A stretch of DNA of 64,000 nt. Origin: Curtobacterium sp. SGAir0471 (GTDB taxonomy: Bacteria; Actinomycetota; Actinomycetes; Actinomycetales; Microbacteriaceae). This document shows, in pieces, positions 19,123 to 27,426 of the stretch. The translations under genes were made by a program, and so were the position numbers. The stretch's first letter is position 1. Each line of letters opens with the position of its first letter. The notes under the pieces are model-generated. The model was not told the DNA's origin. It saw only the letters and a program-made list of their open reading frames with translations, and did not search any database. Where the stretch lies: NCBI RefSeq assembly GCF_005490985.1, contig NZ_CP027869.1, forward strand, positions 1,798,001-1,862,000. Reading direction: 5' to 3'.

Positions 19123-21065
19123 CGTCGGTTGCCGATGCGGGAGCGGAGGACGTCGATGCGCTTCTGGATCTGCTCGATGCTCGCCTGCGCCACGGCGGGC
19201 CCACCGCTGATCCGACGGAGTTCGGCGTGGATCGCGCCGTGCGGTTCGTTCGCGTGCCGAGACCAGATCGACACGAGTCGTGCGAGCTCGGTCCGCTGCT
19301 CCTTGAGCGTCTGGTACATCGGGCGCGCGTCGTCCTGCTTCGGCTTCGGCATGCCGTCCTTCGCGGCGCGGCCCTTGGAGCGCTTCGCCTGCGACGCCTG
19401 GCGCGCCCGCAGCAGGTCGCGCACCTGGTCGGGCTCGAGGAGGCCCGGGATGCCGATGAAGTCGAGCTCCTCGAGCGAGCCGACCTCGCCCCCGGTACCG
19501 AACTCGCCGCCGTCGTAGAGCACCCGGTCGAACGACGCCTGCGAGTCGAGCGCCTCGAACGGCTGCACCTCGAGCAGGCTCTCCGACGCCCGGTCCTCCT
19601 TGTTGGCCTCGGCGACCATGGCGTCCTCGGGGTTGTACATCCCGTCGTCGCTGTCCTTCGGCCGGTCGAGGGCGTGGTCGCGCTCGAGCTCGAGGGACGC
19701 AGCGAGCGCCATCAGGCCGGGCACGCTCGGCAGGAACACGCTCGCGGTCTCGCCGCGACGACGGGCCCGGACGAAGCGGCCGATCACCTGGGCGAAGAAC
19801 AGCGGGGTGCTCGCGCTCGTGGCGTAGACGCCGACGCAGAGCCGGGGCACGTCGACGCCCTCGGACACCATGCGGACGGCGACCATCCACCGGGAGGTGT
19901 CCTCGGAGTACGCCTGGATCCGGCTCGATGCGGCTGCCTCGTCGGAGAGCACCACGGTGGGTCGCTCGCCGGTGATCTGCTGCAGGATGCGGGCGTAGGC
20001 GCGCGCGGTCGTGGTGTCGGTCGCGATCACCAGGCCACCGGCGTCCGGCACACCGCGACGGACCTCGGTCAGCCGCTTGTCGGCCGCCGAGAGCACGGCG
20101 GGCATCCACTCGCCCTCGGGTGAGAGTGCGGTCCGCCAGGCCTGTGCCGTGATGTCCTTCGTGACCTGCTCGCCGAGGGACGCGGACATCTCGTCGCCCA
20201 TGCGCGTCTTCCAGCGCATCTGCCCGGCGTAGGCCATGAACAGCACGGGTCGGACGACGCCGTCCTTGAGCGCGCGACCGTAACCGTAGTTGTAGTCCGA
20301 GATCGAGGTCCGGATGCCCTGCTCGTCGGGGGCGTACTGCACGAACGGGATCGGCGCGGTGTCCGACCGGAACGGGGTCCCGGAGAGCGACAGACGCCGC
20401 GTGGCCTTCGTGAAGGCCTCGCGGATGCCGTCGCCCCACGTCAGGGCGTCACCGCCGTGGTGGACCTCGTCGAGGATCACGAGCGTCTTGCCACCCTCGG
20501 TGATCCGCTGGTGCACCTCGGGGTTCATGCCGACCTGGGCGTAGGTGATCGCCACGCCCTGGTAGTGGCGCCCGAACATGCCGTCGCCGTTCTTGAACAT
20601 CGGGTCGATCCGGATGCCCACGCGGTCGGCGGAGTCCGCCCACTGCCGCTTGAGGTGCTCGGTCGGCGCCACGACGACGATGCGGTCGACGGTGCCCCGG
20701 GCGAGGAGCTCGGTGGCCAGACGGAGCGCGAAGGTCGTCTTGCCGGCGCCGGGGGTCGCGGCCGCGAGGAAGTCGCGCGGCTCGGTCTCGAAGTACTTCG
20801 TGAGCGCCTCGACCTGCCAGGCACGGAGCTTCGACGCGGTGCCCCACGCCGCACGCTCCGGGAACGCCGGCGACAGGTGCTCGGCGGCCGCGTTGCCGGC
20901 GTTCTCCGCCTGGACCACGGCCTCGTCGTGGGGACGGGCAGCGGTCGGCGCGGCCGGTTCGTCACCGGCCGCGGGGTGCTCCCGCGTCGCCTGGTCGACG
21001 CCGTCCGGGGTGTCGCCCCACAGCGTCGCGGGCTGCTGCTGGTCGTCGTGTTCCGCTGCGCTCAC
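19119..21065 (-). CDS. DEAD/DEAH-box superfamily 2 helicase
   Basis: 648 residues. The N-terminal 90 residues are low-complexity and acidic. The helicase core follows: Q-like WQVEALTKYF, Walker A AATPGAGKTTFALRLA, Walker B VILDEVHHGGDAL, motif III LSLSGTPFRSD and the second RecA lobe with VRMVSEGVDVPRL and QVIGRFVRARRRGE. It resembles the type III restriction/Ssl2-like family common in actinobacteria; no nuclease domain is visible, so it is not a restriction enzyme. GTG 21065 lies eight nt after TAGGAT (minus strand), so leaderless transcription between dinB and this gene is likely. Its stop overlaps the 69-residue gene. Confidence 0.87.
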   Translation of the reverse strand: MSAAEHDDQQQPATLWGDTPDGVDQATREHPAAGDEPAAPTAARPHDEAVVQAENAGNAAAEHLSPAFPERAAWGTASKLRAWQVEALTKYFETEPRDFLAAATPGAGKTTFALRLATELLARGTVDRIVVVAPTEHLKRQWADSADRVGIRIDPMFKNGDGMFGRHYQGVAITYAQVGMNPEVHQRITEGGKTLVILDEVHHGGDALTWGDGIREAFTKATRRLSLSGTPFRSDTAPIPFVQYAPDEQGIRTSISDYNYGYGRALKDGVVRPVLFMAYAGQMRWKTRMGDEMSASLGEQVTKDITAQAWRTALSPEGEWMPAVLSAADKRLTEVRRGVPDAGGLVIATDTTTARAYARILQQITGERPTVVLSDEAAASSRIQAYSEDTSRWMVAVRMVSEGVDVPRLCVGVYATSASTPLFFAQVIGRFVRARRRGETASVFLPSVPGLMALAASLELERDHALDRPKDSDDGMYNPEDAMVAEANKEDRASESLLEVQPFEALDSQASFDRVLYDGGEFGTGGEVGSLEELDFIGIPGLLEPDQVRDLLRARQASQAKRSKGRAAKDGMPKPKQDDARPMYQTLKEQRTELARLVSIWSRHANEPHGAIHAELRRISGGPAVAQASIEQIQKRIDVLRSRIGNRR

Positions 21066-21082
21066 TTCAGACGATCCTACCG

Positions 21083-22333
21083 TCAGGCGCGGTCCTGCCG
21101 GGCGTGCGGCGGACGCTGCTCGGGCGCGCCGCGCACCAGCGACGCCGGCCGCAGCACACCGGCGCCGAAGCGCGCGGCCACCGCGTCGACCGTCGCCTCC
21201 GTCTCGCGCCACGGCGCGTCGTCGTCCCACAGGGCGTTGCTCGCCGCTGCCGGCACCAGGTTCTCGCCCCGCACGCCGATCAGCCGGATCCGGTTGCCCG
21301 GGCGGTGCAGCACGTCGTAGAGCTCGACCGCCTCGTGGTGCAGCCGCTTGGCGACGTCGGTCGGCTCGGCGAGCGTGCGGGAGCGCGTGAGCGTGCTGAA
21401 GTCGGTGTAGCGGACCTTGAGCGCCACGGTGCGCGCCTGCACGTCGGCCCGGCGCAGGCGGACGGCGACCTTGTCGGCCAGGCGCAGGAGTTCGCGGGCG
21501 ACGTCGTCGCGCTCGGTCAGGTCACGGCCGAAGGTGACCTCGTGCCCGATCGACTTCTCGCTGACGCCCGTGTCGACCACGCGCGGGTCCCGCCCCCAGG
21601 ACAGGTCGTGCAGGCGCTGTCCGCCGGCGGGCCCGAGGGCGGCGACGAGCGACGGCAGCGGCGTGTGGGCGAGGTCACCCACGGTGCGGATGCCGCGGCG
21701 CTCGAGCTTCTCCTGCGTGGTCCCGCCGACGCCCCACAGCGCGGACACCGGCTGTGGGTGCAGGAACGCCACGGTGTGCTCCGCCGGCACGACGAGCAGC
21801 CCGTCCGGCTTGGAGCGGCTCGACGCCAGCTTCGCGACGAACTTCGTCGAGGCCGCCCCCACGGAGCAGTGCAGTCCGGTCTCGCGGAGCACCGCCGCAC
21901 GGATCGCCGTGCCGATCTCCCACGGGGTGCCGTAGAGCCGCAGCGCCCCGGCGACGTCGAGGAACGCCTCGTCGATGCCGAGCTTCTCGACCTTCGGCGT
22001 GAACTGTCCGAAGACCCGCATGACCGCCGCCGACTTCGCCGCGTACTTCTCGAAGTGCGGTTCGACGATGACGGCGTTCGGGCAGCGTCGCTTCGCCACG
22101 GCCATCGGCATGGCTGAGTTCACGCCGTAGCGCCGGGCCTCGTAGGTGGCGGCCGTGACGACGGAGCGGTCGGAGTCGTGTCCGACGATCACGGGGAGCC
22201 CGCGCAGGTCCGGTCGGTCGAGCAGCTCGACGGAGGCGAAGAAGGCGTCCATGTCGACGTGCAGGACCGTCGCCGTCACGTCGTCGACCGGCTGCGCGGA
22301 GACGAGCCGGTTGCGTCCGTCCTGCTTGCTCAC
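21083..22333 (-). CDS. dinB: DNA polymerase IV (Y-family translesion polymerase)
   Basis: 416 residues. Y-family signatures are LHVDMDAFFASVELLD near the N-terminus, YEARRYGVNSAMP and LGIDEAFLDVAG with catalytic acidic residues. The helix-hairpin-helix region ALWGVGGTTQEKLERRGIRT and a little-finger domain complete the fold. The GTG at 22333 is chosen because six nt separate it from a CATCAT hexamer that belongs to a PafBC-type promoter. It is 17 nt upstream of the helicase gene, on the same strand. Confidence 0.93.
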   Translation of the reverse strand: MSKQDGRNRLVSAQPVDDVTATVLHVDMDAFFASVELLDRPDLRGLPVIVGHDSDRSVVTAATYEARRYGVNSAMPMAVAKRRCPNAVIVEPHFEKYAAKSAAVMRVFGQFTPKVEKLGIDEAFLDVAGALRLYGTPWEIGTAIRAAVLRETGLHCSVGAASTKFVAKLASSRSKPDGLLVVPAEHTVAFLHPQPVSALWGVGGTTQEKLERRGIRTVGDLAHTPLPSLVAALGPAGGQRLHDLSWGRDPRVVDTGVSEKSIGHEVTFGRDLTERDDVARELLRLADKVAVRLRRADVQARTVALKVRYTDFSTLTRSRTLAEPTDVAKRLHHEAVELYDVLHRPGNRIRLIGVRGENLVPAAASNALWDDDAPWRETEATVDAVAARFGAGVLRPASLVRGAPEQRPPHARQDRA

Positions 22334-22339
22334 CCGGCG

Positions 22340-22362
22340 ATGATGCCACGTGCCACCGACAC
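22340..22362 (-). promoter_or_regulatory. candidate PafBC-dependent (RecA-NDp) promoter of dinB
   Basis: On the minus strand GTGTCGGTG (22354-22362) is followed by exactly eight nt and CATCAT (22340-22345), then six nt to the dinB GTG. The published PafBC promoter motif is TTGTCRGTG-N8-TAN3T, so two positions differ (first T to G, and T to C in the -10) while the spacing is exact. pafBC itself lies 15 kb away in this window. Confidence 0.6.
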
Positions 22363-22415
22363 CCGGCGGCACCGGGCGCCGGGCGGGCGCCGGCGACACT
22401 GCGCGCGCACTGTCC

Positions 22416-22449
22416 GACGTTGCACGCGTCGATCGACGCGTGCGACGTC
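22416..22449. repeat. inverted repeat between acyl-CoA dehydrogenase-like gene and dinB
   Basis: Arms GACGTTGCACGCGTC and GACGCGTGCGACGTC (15 bp, one G-T mismatch) with loop GATC. It lies 38 nt beyond the stop at 22487 and may terminate that gene. Confidence 0.65.
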
Positions 22450-22486
22450 GCAGACCCGGTGCCGGGCGGGCATCGGCCGCGCCGCC

Positions 22487-23644
22487 CTACGCGAGCGGTC
22501 CGAGCTCCGCCGCCGCGATCGTGCGCGCCGCCGAGTCCCGCGTCGACGGGTGGTACTGCCCGGCGCGCACGTCCCGCGCGAGCCGGGCGAGCTCCGACGT
22601 CGCACGGAACCCCGACCCGCCGGCGAGCCGGAGCGCCTCGTCCACGACGTGCTGCGCCGCGTCCACCGTCCGCGCCTTCGTGCCCACGAGCAGCGGGAAC
22701 CAGCGAGCGCCGAGGTCGTCGGCCTCGTCGACCGCACGCGCGAGCGACGACACCTGCAGCGTCACTGCGTCGACGGCGCCACGGACGTCCGCGACCGCGC
22801 GACGGACGTCCGGGTCCTGCGACCGCGGCACCCCGTCGCGCCCGTGTCGCAAGGAGACCGCCTCGACGGCCAGCTCGAGCGCCCGCTCGGCGATCCCGAC
22901 GTAGACCGACGCCACGAGCAGCTCGAAGGCCGCGAACACCCCGAAGACGAGCGGGTCCTGCGTCGGACCGACGGGGAGCACCCGGACGATCCGCGACGCC
23001 GGCACGTGCACGCCGTGCAGCAGCGTCGTGCGGCTCTGGGTGGCGCGCATGCCGAGGGTGTCCCAGTCGTCGAGGTGCTCGACGTCGCCGTCCGAGCGCA
23101 GCACGAAGCCGTGCACGAGCCGTGGCTCCGGTCCGCTGGCGTCCTTGCCGAACACGCTGAGCACGTCCCACGCGGGTGCGAGCGAGGTGGACACCTTCGT
23201 GCCGGTGAACCGGTAGCCGCCGTCGCCGTCCGGCTCCGCCGTCGTCGACGAGTCGAACAACATGGCGTCGTTGCCGGGTTCGCTCACCCCGAAGGCGAGC
23301 AGGTGGTCGTCCGCCGCGTGGTCGGTGACGGTCTGGAGGAACGACCCACCCCGCGCGGTGACGGCACGCGCCGCCTGCACCCACACCTGGTGCATCCCGA
23401 GACCGAGCGCGGTCGCCGGCGCGGCCCGTGCGAGCCGCCGCTGCAGGGTGCTCGTCGCGGCGAGGCCGAGCCCCGCGCCGCCCTGCTCGACCGGCACGCC
23501 GATCCGGAGCCAGCCCGCCGCGCGCAGGTCCTCGAGGTCCTCGGCGCAGAACGCGTTCTCGGCGTCGTAGCGCGGTGCGCGGGCGGCGATCCGCTCGAGC
23601 ACGTCCTGCGGCAGCGTCCACCCGGGCTCGTCGACCAACGTCAT
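22487..23644 (-). CDS. acyl-CoA dehydrogenase-family flavoprotein
   Basis: 385 residues with the acyl-CoA dehydrogenase fold order: helical N-domain, a beta domain containing LAFGVSEPGNDAMLF and GYRFTGTKVSTSL, and a helical C-domain with VVDEALRLAGGSGFRATSELARLARDVR. The second half matches the family that also includes DszC/SfnC-type flavin monooxygenases. No clear catalytic Glu for dehydrogenation is visible, so the reaction is uncertain. ATG 23644 lies six nt after TAGTCT. The gene is divergent from the GDSL gene through overlapping -10 elements. Confidence 0.8.
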   Translation of the reverse strand: MTLVDEPGWTLPQDVLERIAARAPRYDAENAFCAEDLEDLRAAGWLRIGVPVEQGGAGLGLAATSTLQRRLARAAPATALGLGMHQVWVQAARAVTARGGSFLQTVTDHAADDHLLAFGVSEPGNDAMLFDSSTTAEPDGDGGYRFTGTKVSTSLAPAWDVLSVFGKDASGPEPRLVHGFVLRSDGDVEHLDDWDTLGMRATQSRTTLLHGVHVPASRIVRVLPVGPTQDPLVFGVFAAFELLVASVYVGIAERALELAVEAVSLRHGRDGVPRSQDPDVRRAVADVRGAVDAVTLQVSSLARAVDEADDLGARWFPLLVGTKARTVDAAQHVVDEALRLAGGSGFRATSELARLARDVRAGQYHPSTRDSAARTIAAAELGPLA

Positions 23645-23650
23645 GCGACG

Positions 23651-23660
23651 AGACTACGGT
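23651..23660. promoter_or_regulatory. divergent overlapping -10 elements
   Basis: AGACTACGGT contains TAGTCT on the minus strand (23651-23656) and TACGGT on the plus strand (23655-23660), sharing one TA step. Start codons follow at six nt (minus, 23644) and seven nt (plus, 23668), so both mRNAs would be leaderless and the two promoters exclude each other. Confidence 0.6.
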
Positions 23661-23667
23661 CGGAGGC

Positions 23668-24459
23668 GTGTCAGCTCGTCATGCGTGGTCCAGGTACGTC
23701 GCGATCGGTGACTCGTTCACCGAGGGGATCGGCGACCCCGACCCCACCGTGCCGGGTGGACACCGCGGCTGGGCCGACCGGGTCGCCGAGGTCCTCGCGG
23801 CACGGACCGACGACTTCTCGTACGCCAACCTGGCGATCCGCGGGCGCCTGCTCGGGCAGATCGTCGACGAGCAGGTCGAGCCGGCCCTCGCCCTCGGCCC
23901 GGACCTCGTCACCGTCTCCGCCGGCGGCAACGACATCATCCGCCCGGGCTCGGACCCCGACGAGCTCGCCGAACGCTTCGACGGCATGGTCGAGCGCCTG
24001 CGGAGCGGCGGTGCGACCGTCGTGCTCTTCACCGGCCCGGACGTCGGCATGACCCCGGTGCTCGGCATGGTGCGGGGCAAGACGGCGATCTACAACGAGA
24101 ACCTGCACGCGATCGCCCTGAAGCACGGCGCGCTCGTCGCGGACATGTGGGCGCTCCGGGTCCTCCGCGATCCCCGGATGTGGGCGCCGGACCGGCTGCA
24201 CCACTCGCCGACCGGGCACGCGACGGTCGCCGCCGCCGTCCTCGACGCCCTCGAGGTCGACCACGGACTCGACCCGGTGACGCCGGAGCCGCTCGAGCCG
24301 CGGCCGTGGCGCGAGGCCCGCGTCGAGGACCTCGGGTGGGCGCGTGAGTACCTCGTCCCCTGGGTCGTGCGTCGCCTCAGGCACACCTCGTCCGGCGACG
24401 GCATCAGCGCGAAGCGTCCCGACCTGCAGCCCGTCGCCGGGACCTCCGACACGCCCTGA
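23668..24459 (+). CDS. SGNH/GDSL-family hydrolase
   Basis: 263 residues, probably cytosolic (no signal peptide). The blocks are AIGDSFTEG (nucleophile Ser16), Gly in NLAIRGRLLG, VSAGGNDIIRPG with the Asn of block III, and PDRLHHSPTGH with catalytic Asp and His. These are the four SGNH blocks in the correct order. Substrate is unknown; candidates are esterase or deacetylase. GTG 23668 was chosen from the TACGGT -10 seven nt upstream; no Shine-Dalgarno site is seen apart from CGGAGGC, which is too close. Confidence 0.87.
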   Translation: MSARHAWSRYVAIGDSFTEGIGDPDPTVPGGHRGWADRVAEVLAARTDDFSYANLAIRGRLLGQIVDEQVEPALALGPDLVTVSAGGNDIIRPGSDPDELAERFDGMVERLRSGGATVVLFTGPDVGMTPVLGMVRGKTAIYNENLHAIALKHGALVADMWALRVLRDPRMWAPDRLHHSPTGHATVAAAVLDALEVDHGLDPVTPEPLEPRPWREARVEDLGWAREYLVPWVVRRLRHTSSGDGISAKRPDLQPVAGTSDTP

Positions 24460-24471
24460 CGCGGGCTCCGG

Positions 24472-24522
24472 TCAGGCGGACGGCCGGCGCAGCGTCAGGC
24501 GACCGGGCGACGAAGCGTCAGG
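24472..24522. repeat. tandem duplication of the serine hydrolase gene 3' end
   Basis: 28-bp copies at 24472-24499 and 24495-24522 (period 23, about five mismatches). The upstream one on the minus strand encodes the last codons LTLRRPVA and the stop of the gene at 24495. The downstream copy could encode LTLRRPSA and a stop in another frame. Confidence 0.75.
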
Positions 24523-25925
24523 GGACCGTCGTGCAGGGGCTGGGTGACCCACTCCCCCGACGCCGTGCCGGTCGCGGGGTCGAGCCAGAGCCGAGCGGCG
24601 TGCGGGGTCTCGACGAACCGGACGAGGACCTGCACGACGCCGTCGGCAGCGGTCGCGGCGCTCGCGGCGAGCGGTCCCTCGACCGCCCACTCCCCCTGAC
24701 CGACCGGGAACGACAGCAGTCCGCCGTCGACGTCGACGGTCAGCCGCCACGCGGCAGCTCCGGCAGCGCCACCGGCGTCGGTCCCGGCGTCGGTGTCGGG
24801 CTCCAGCCGGAGCCCCTCGAGCACGCCGTCCGACTCGTACGAGCCGGCCACACCATCGGTGAGGCGACCGCCCTGCACCGGCGGCAGCGCGAGCGAGGCG
24901 AGTCGAGCCTCCAGGCCGGCGTCCGCCCCGGAGGCGTCCACGGCACCCTCGTGGGGCGCCCCGCCGTCCTGCGCGATCGCCGGCAGCAGGTGCTGCCAGG
25001 CGGCGTCGAGCACTGCCTGCATGTCGAGCGACTGTCCGGTCAGGGCGAGCACGACGTCCTGCTCGGGCAGCACCACGCAGAACTGGCCGTAGGCGCCGTC
25101 CCCACGGAAGCCGTGCCGGGCCATCCAGAACTGGAAGCCGTAGCCCTGGCGCCAGTCGGCGTTCTCCTCGTCGGGGTTCTCGACCTGCGTGCTCGTCGCG
25201 GCGTCGACCCAGTCCTCGTCGAGGATGCGCTGCCCGTCCCACACGCCGCGCTGCAGGTACAGCTGGCCGAGTGCGGCGACGGCAGACGTGGGTGCGTAGG
25301 CGCCGCTGAAGCCGAGCTCGGCACCGGTGTCGTCGCGCTTCCAGGCGAGGTCGTCGATGCCGAGCGGGTCGAGCAGGCGCGGGCGCAGGTAGTCGACGAG
25401 CGACCCGCCGCTGGCCCGACGGACGATCGCGGCGAGCGTGTACGTGCACGGCTGGTTGTACGCGAACACCGTGCCGGGTTCCTCGTCCGGCGGGGTGAGG
25501 AGGAACCCGCGGACCAGGTCCTCCGGGTCGGTGGCCTCGGCCCGCTGCAGGGTCTCCTCGCGGTGTCCGGACGCCATCGCGAGCAGGTGCCGGACCAGGA
25601 TCCGGCGGCTGCGGTCGTCGGTGACGTCCGCGTCGAGCTCCGGGAACCACGACAGGACTGTGGCGTCGAGGTCGACGAGTCCCTCGCGTACGGCGATGCC
25701 CACTGCGGCCGCGGTGAAGCTCTTGCTGAGGGAGTACAGCAGGTGCACGCGGTCGGCGGCGTAGGGCGCCCACCAGCCCTGGGCGGCGAGGTGACCGTGC
25801 CGCAGCAGCACGATGCTGTGCGGTTCGACGTCGGGGGTCGACTCGAGGGCGTCCAGGAACGCGGCGATCCCGCCTGCGTCGATGCCGAGTGCGGACGGGG
25901 TGCTGCGCGGGAACGTCGTCGTCAC
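24495..25925 (-). CDS. class C beta-lactamase-like serine hydrolase
   Basis: 476 residues. SxxK motif SLSK (Ser65, Lys68) and YxN-type motif FAYNQ identify the serine beta-lactamase/esterase (Pfam Beta-lactamase) family. The segment WDGQRILDEDWVDAATS and the GYGFQFWMARHGF region are typical of this group. No signal peptide is visible, so it is likely intracellular. The C-terminal 150 residues form a variable beta-rich extension. GTG 25925 lies seven nt after TAGGCT, implying its own leaderless promoter although it follows the carboxypeptidase gene by 10 nt. Antibiotic hydrolysis cannot be inferred; most such proteins are esterases. Confidence 0.82.
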   Translation of the reverse strand: MTTTFPRSTPSALGIDAGGIAAFLDALESTPDVEPHSIVLLRHGHLAAQGWWAPYAADRVHLLYSLSKSFTAAAVGIAVREGLVDLDATVLSWFPELDADVTDDRSRRILVRHLLAMASGHREETLQRAEATDPEDLVRGFLLTPPDEEPGTVFAYNQPCTYTLAAIVRRASGGSLVDYLRPRLLDPLGIDDLAWKRDDTGAELGFSGAYAPTSAVAALGQLYLQRGVWDGQRILDEDWVDAATSTQVENPDEENADWRQGYGFQFWMARHGFRGDGAYGQFCVVLPEQDVVLALTGQSLDMQAVLDAAWQHLLPAIAQDGGAPHEGAVDASGADAGLEARLASLALPPVQGGRLTDGVAGSYESDGVLEGLRLEPDTDAGTDAGGAAGAAAWRLTVDVDGGLLSFPVGQGEWAVEGPLAASAATAADGVVQVLVRFVETPHAARLWLDPATGTASGEWVTQPLHDGPLTLRRPVA

Positions 25926-25935
25926 GCGGCAGAGC

Positions 25936-27267
25936 CTACGCGGCGAGCCCCCAGCGCTCCGTGGACGCCGTGGAGGCCGGCCCGGCGGCTGCGGTCGGTC
26001 CGGCGGCTGGGCCCGGCCCGGCGGCCGTGGTCGTCTCGACGCCGCGGAAGGGGTTCGTCCAGCGCCACCAGAGGCCCGGGTCCTCGATGGAGCGCTCGAG
26101 CTCGAGTGGCACGGTCACCGGGTCGTGGTGCTCGATCGTGAACCGCACCGTCCCCACCCGCTCCCCCCGTTCGCCGAGGGTCAGGCTGTCGAGCCGGGTG
26201 CGCGCGGTCACCGTGGTGTCGCCCCACACCAGGACCTCGGATGCCTGAGCGGCCACGGCGTCGGCGTCGTCGTGCCACGGCGTGGAGTATGTGCCGAAGG
26301 TCTGCCCGGCGTGCGTCAGCGTGACCACCTGGAAGTTGTCGGCGACCGAGCGGAGCAGGGTGCGGACGTCGACGTCGAGGGACGGGTGGTCCTTGCCGCC
26401 GAGCATCACCCCGACGACGGTGACCTGGCGTCCGCCGCGCTGGTACGTGGCGGCGAAGAGCAGACAGGCGCCCGCCTGGTCGAGCGTGCCGGTCTTGATG
26501 CCCTCGATCCCGTCGAGGCCGAGGAGCTTGTTCGAGTTCTCGATCTGACCGGCACCCGGCACCGTCACCTGCTGCGTGCCCACGATCTCCTTCACGACCG
26601 GGTCCGCGAGCGCGAGCTGTCCCAGGCGCACCAGGTCGGTCGCGGTCGACTGGTTCGCCGGGTCGAGACCCGTCGGCTCGTGGATCGTCGTGTCGTCGAG
26701 GCCGTGCTCGTCGAGCCAGGCCGAGGCCGCGCGCTGGTAGGCGTCCATCGACCCGAAGGCCCAGAGCGCCAGGGAACCGGCGTAGTTGTTCGCCGACTTC
26801 ATCAGCATGACCTGCATGGTCTGGTACTCGGACAGCTGCAGCCCGTCCGGCATCGGGGCGACCTCGCCGTTCTGCGCGAGGTACTCGGCGTAGAGCGCCT
26901 GCATCTGTGGGTCGAAGCGGATCGTCGGCCCGGACTCCCCGCGGCCGAGGGGCTTCGCGTCGAGCACGACCAGCGCCGTCACGACCTTCGTGATGCTCGC
27001 GATGGACCGCGGCTTCGAGTCGCCGCTCGTGCGGAGGCTCTCGGGGAACCCGGTCGCCTGCACCGCGGTCGCGCCGTAGCCCGGGAACCGCAGGTCCGGC
27101 AGCGTCGAGGTCGGGGCGGAGTACTTCGTCGTGGATGCGCTCGCCGGGGCGAACGGCACGACCGCGACGGCAACCAGGTACCCGACGGCGAGCAGGAGCA
27201 CCGCGACGACGCCGATCGTCACGGGCCTCCGGACGGCGGAGCGGGGGCTGCGAGCGGTACGGGGCAC
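25936..27267 (-). CDS. D-alanyl-D-alanine carboxypeptidase (peptidase S11)
   Basis: Low-molecular-weight penicillin-binding protein that trims peptidoglycan stem peptides. 443 residues. An N-terminal membrane anchor or signal helix spans about residues 17-36. Active-site motifs are SITK (Ser91-Lys94), SAN (in MLMKSANNYAG) and KTG (in GIKTGTLDQ), the S11 set. The C-terminal domain after about 300 is beta-rich, and the last 40 residues are Ala/Gly/Pro-rich low complexity. GTG 27267 lies eight nt after TACCCT. The gene is divergent from the formamidase gene. Confidence 0.9.
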   Translation of the reverse strand: MPRTARSPRSAVRRPVTIGVVAVLLLAVGYLVAVAVVPFAPASASTTKYSAPTSTLPDLRFPGYGATAVQATGFPESLRTSGDSKPRSIASITKVVTALVVLDAKPLGRGESGPTIRFDPQMQALYAEYLAQNGEVAPMPDGLQLSEYQTMQVMLMKSANNYAGSLALWAFGSMDAYQRAASAWLDEHGLDDTTIHEPTGLDPANQSTATDLVRLGQLALADPVVKEIVGTQQVTVPGAGQIENSNKLLGLDGIEGIKTGTLDQAGACLLFAATYQRGGRQVTVVGVMLGGKDHPSLDVDVRTLLRSVADNFQVVTLTHAGQTFGTYSTPWHDDADAVAAQASEVLVWGDTTVTARTRLDSLTLGERGERVGTVRFTIEHHDPVTVPLELERSIEDPGLWWRWTNPFRGVETTTAAGPGPAAGPTAAAGPASTASTERWGLAA

Positions 27268-27426
27268 GGGAACCGAGGGTACCGGGCGGTCCCGGGATGC
27301 CGGCCGACAGCGTGCCGCGCGGCGGCACGGGCCCGCAGGCCACGGTCGCGCTCGCCGTGTGACGAACACGTAAAACATCGCGCTCCGGCACCCGCCCGGT
27401 GTCGGGCTGCCCCTAGCGTGCTGGAC

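Noticed and set aside
24495..25925. Antibiotic-resistance beta-lactamase
   Set aside because: The SxxK and YxN motifs fit the broad esterase/beta-lactamase family, there is no signal peptide, and resistance cannot be inferred.
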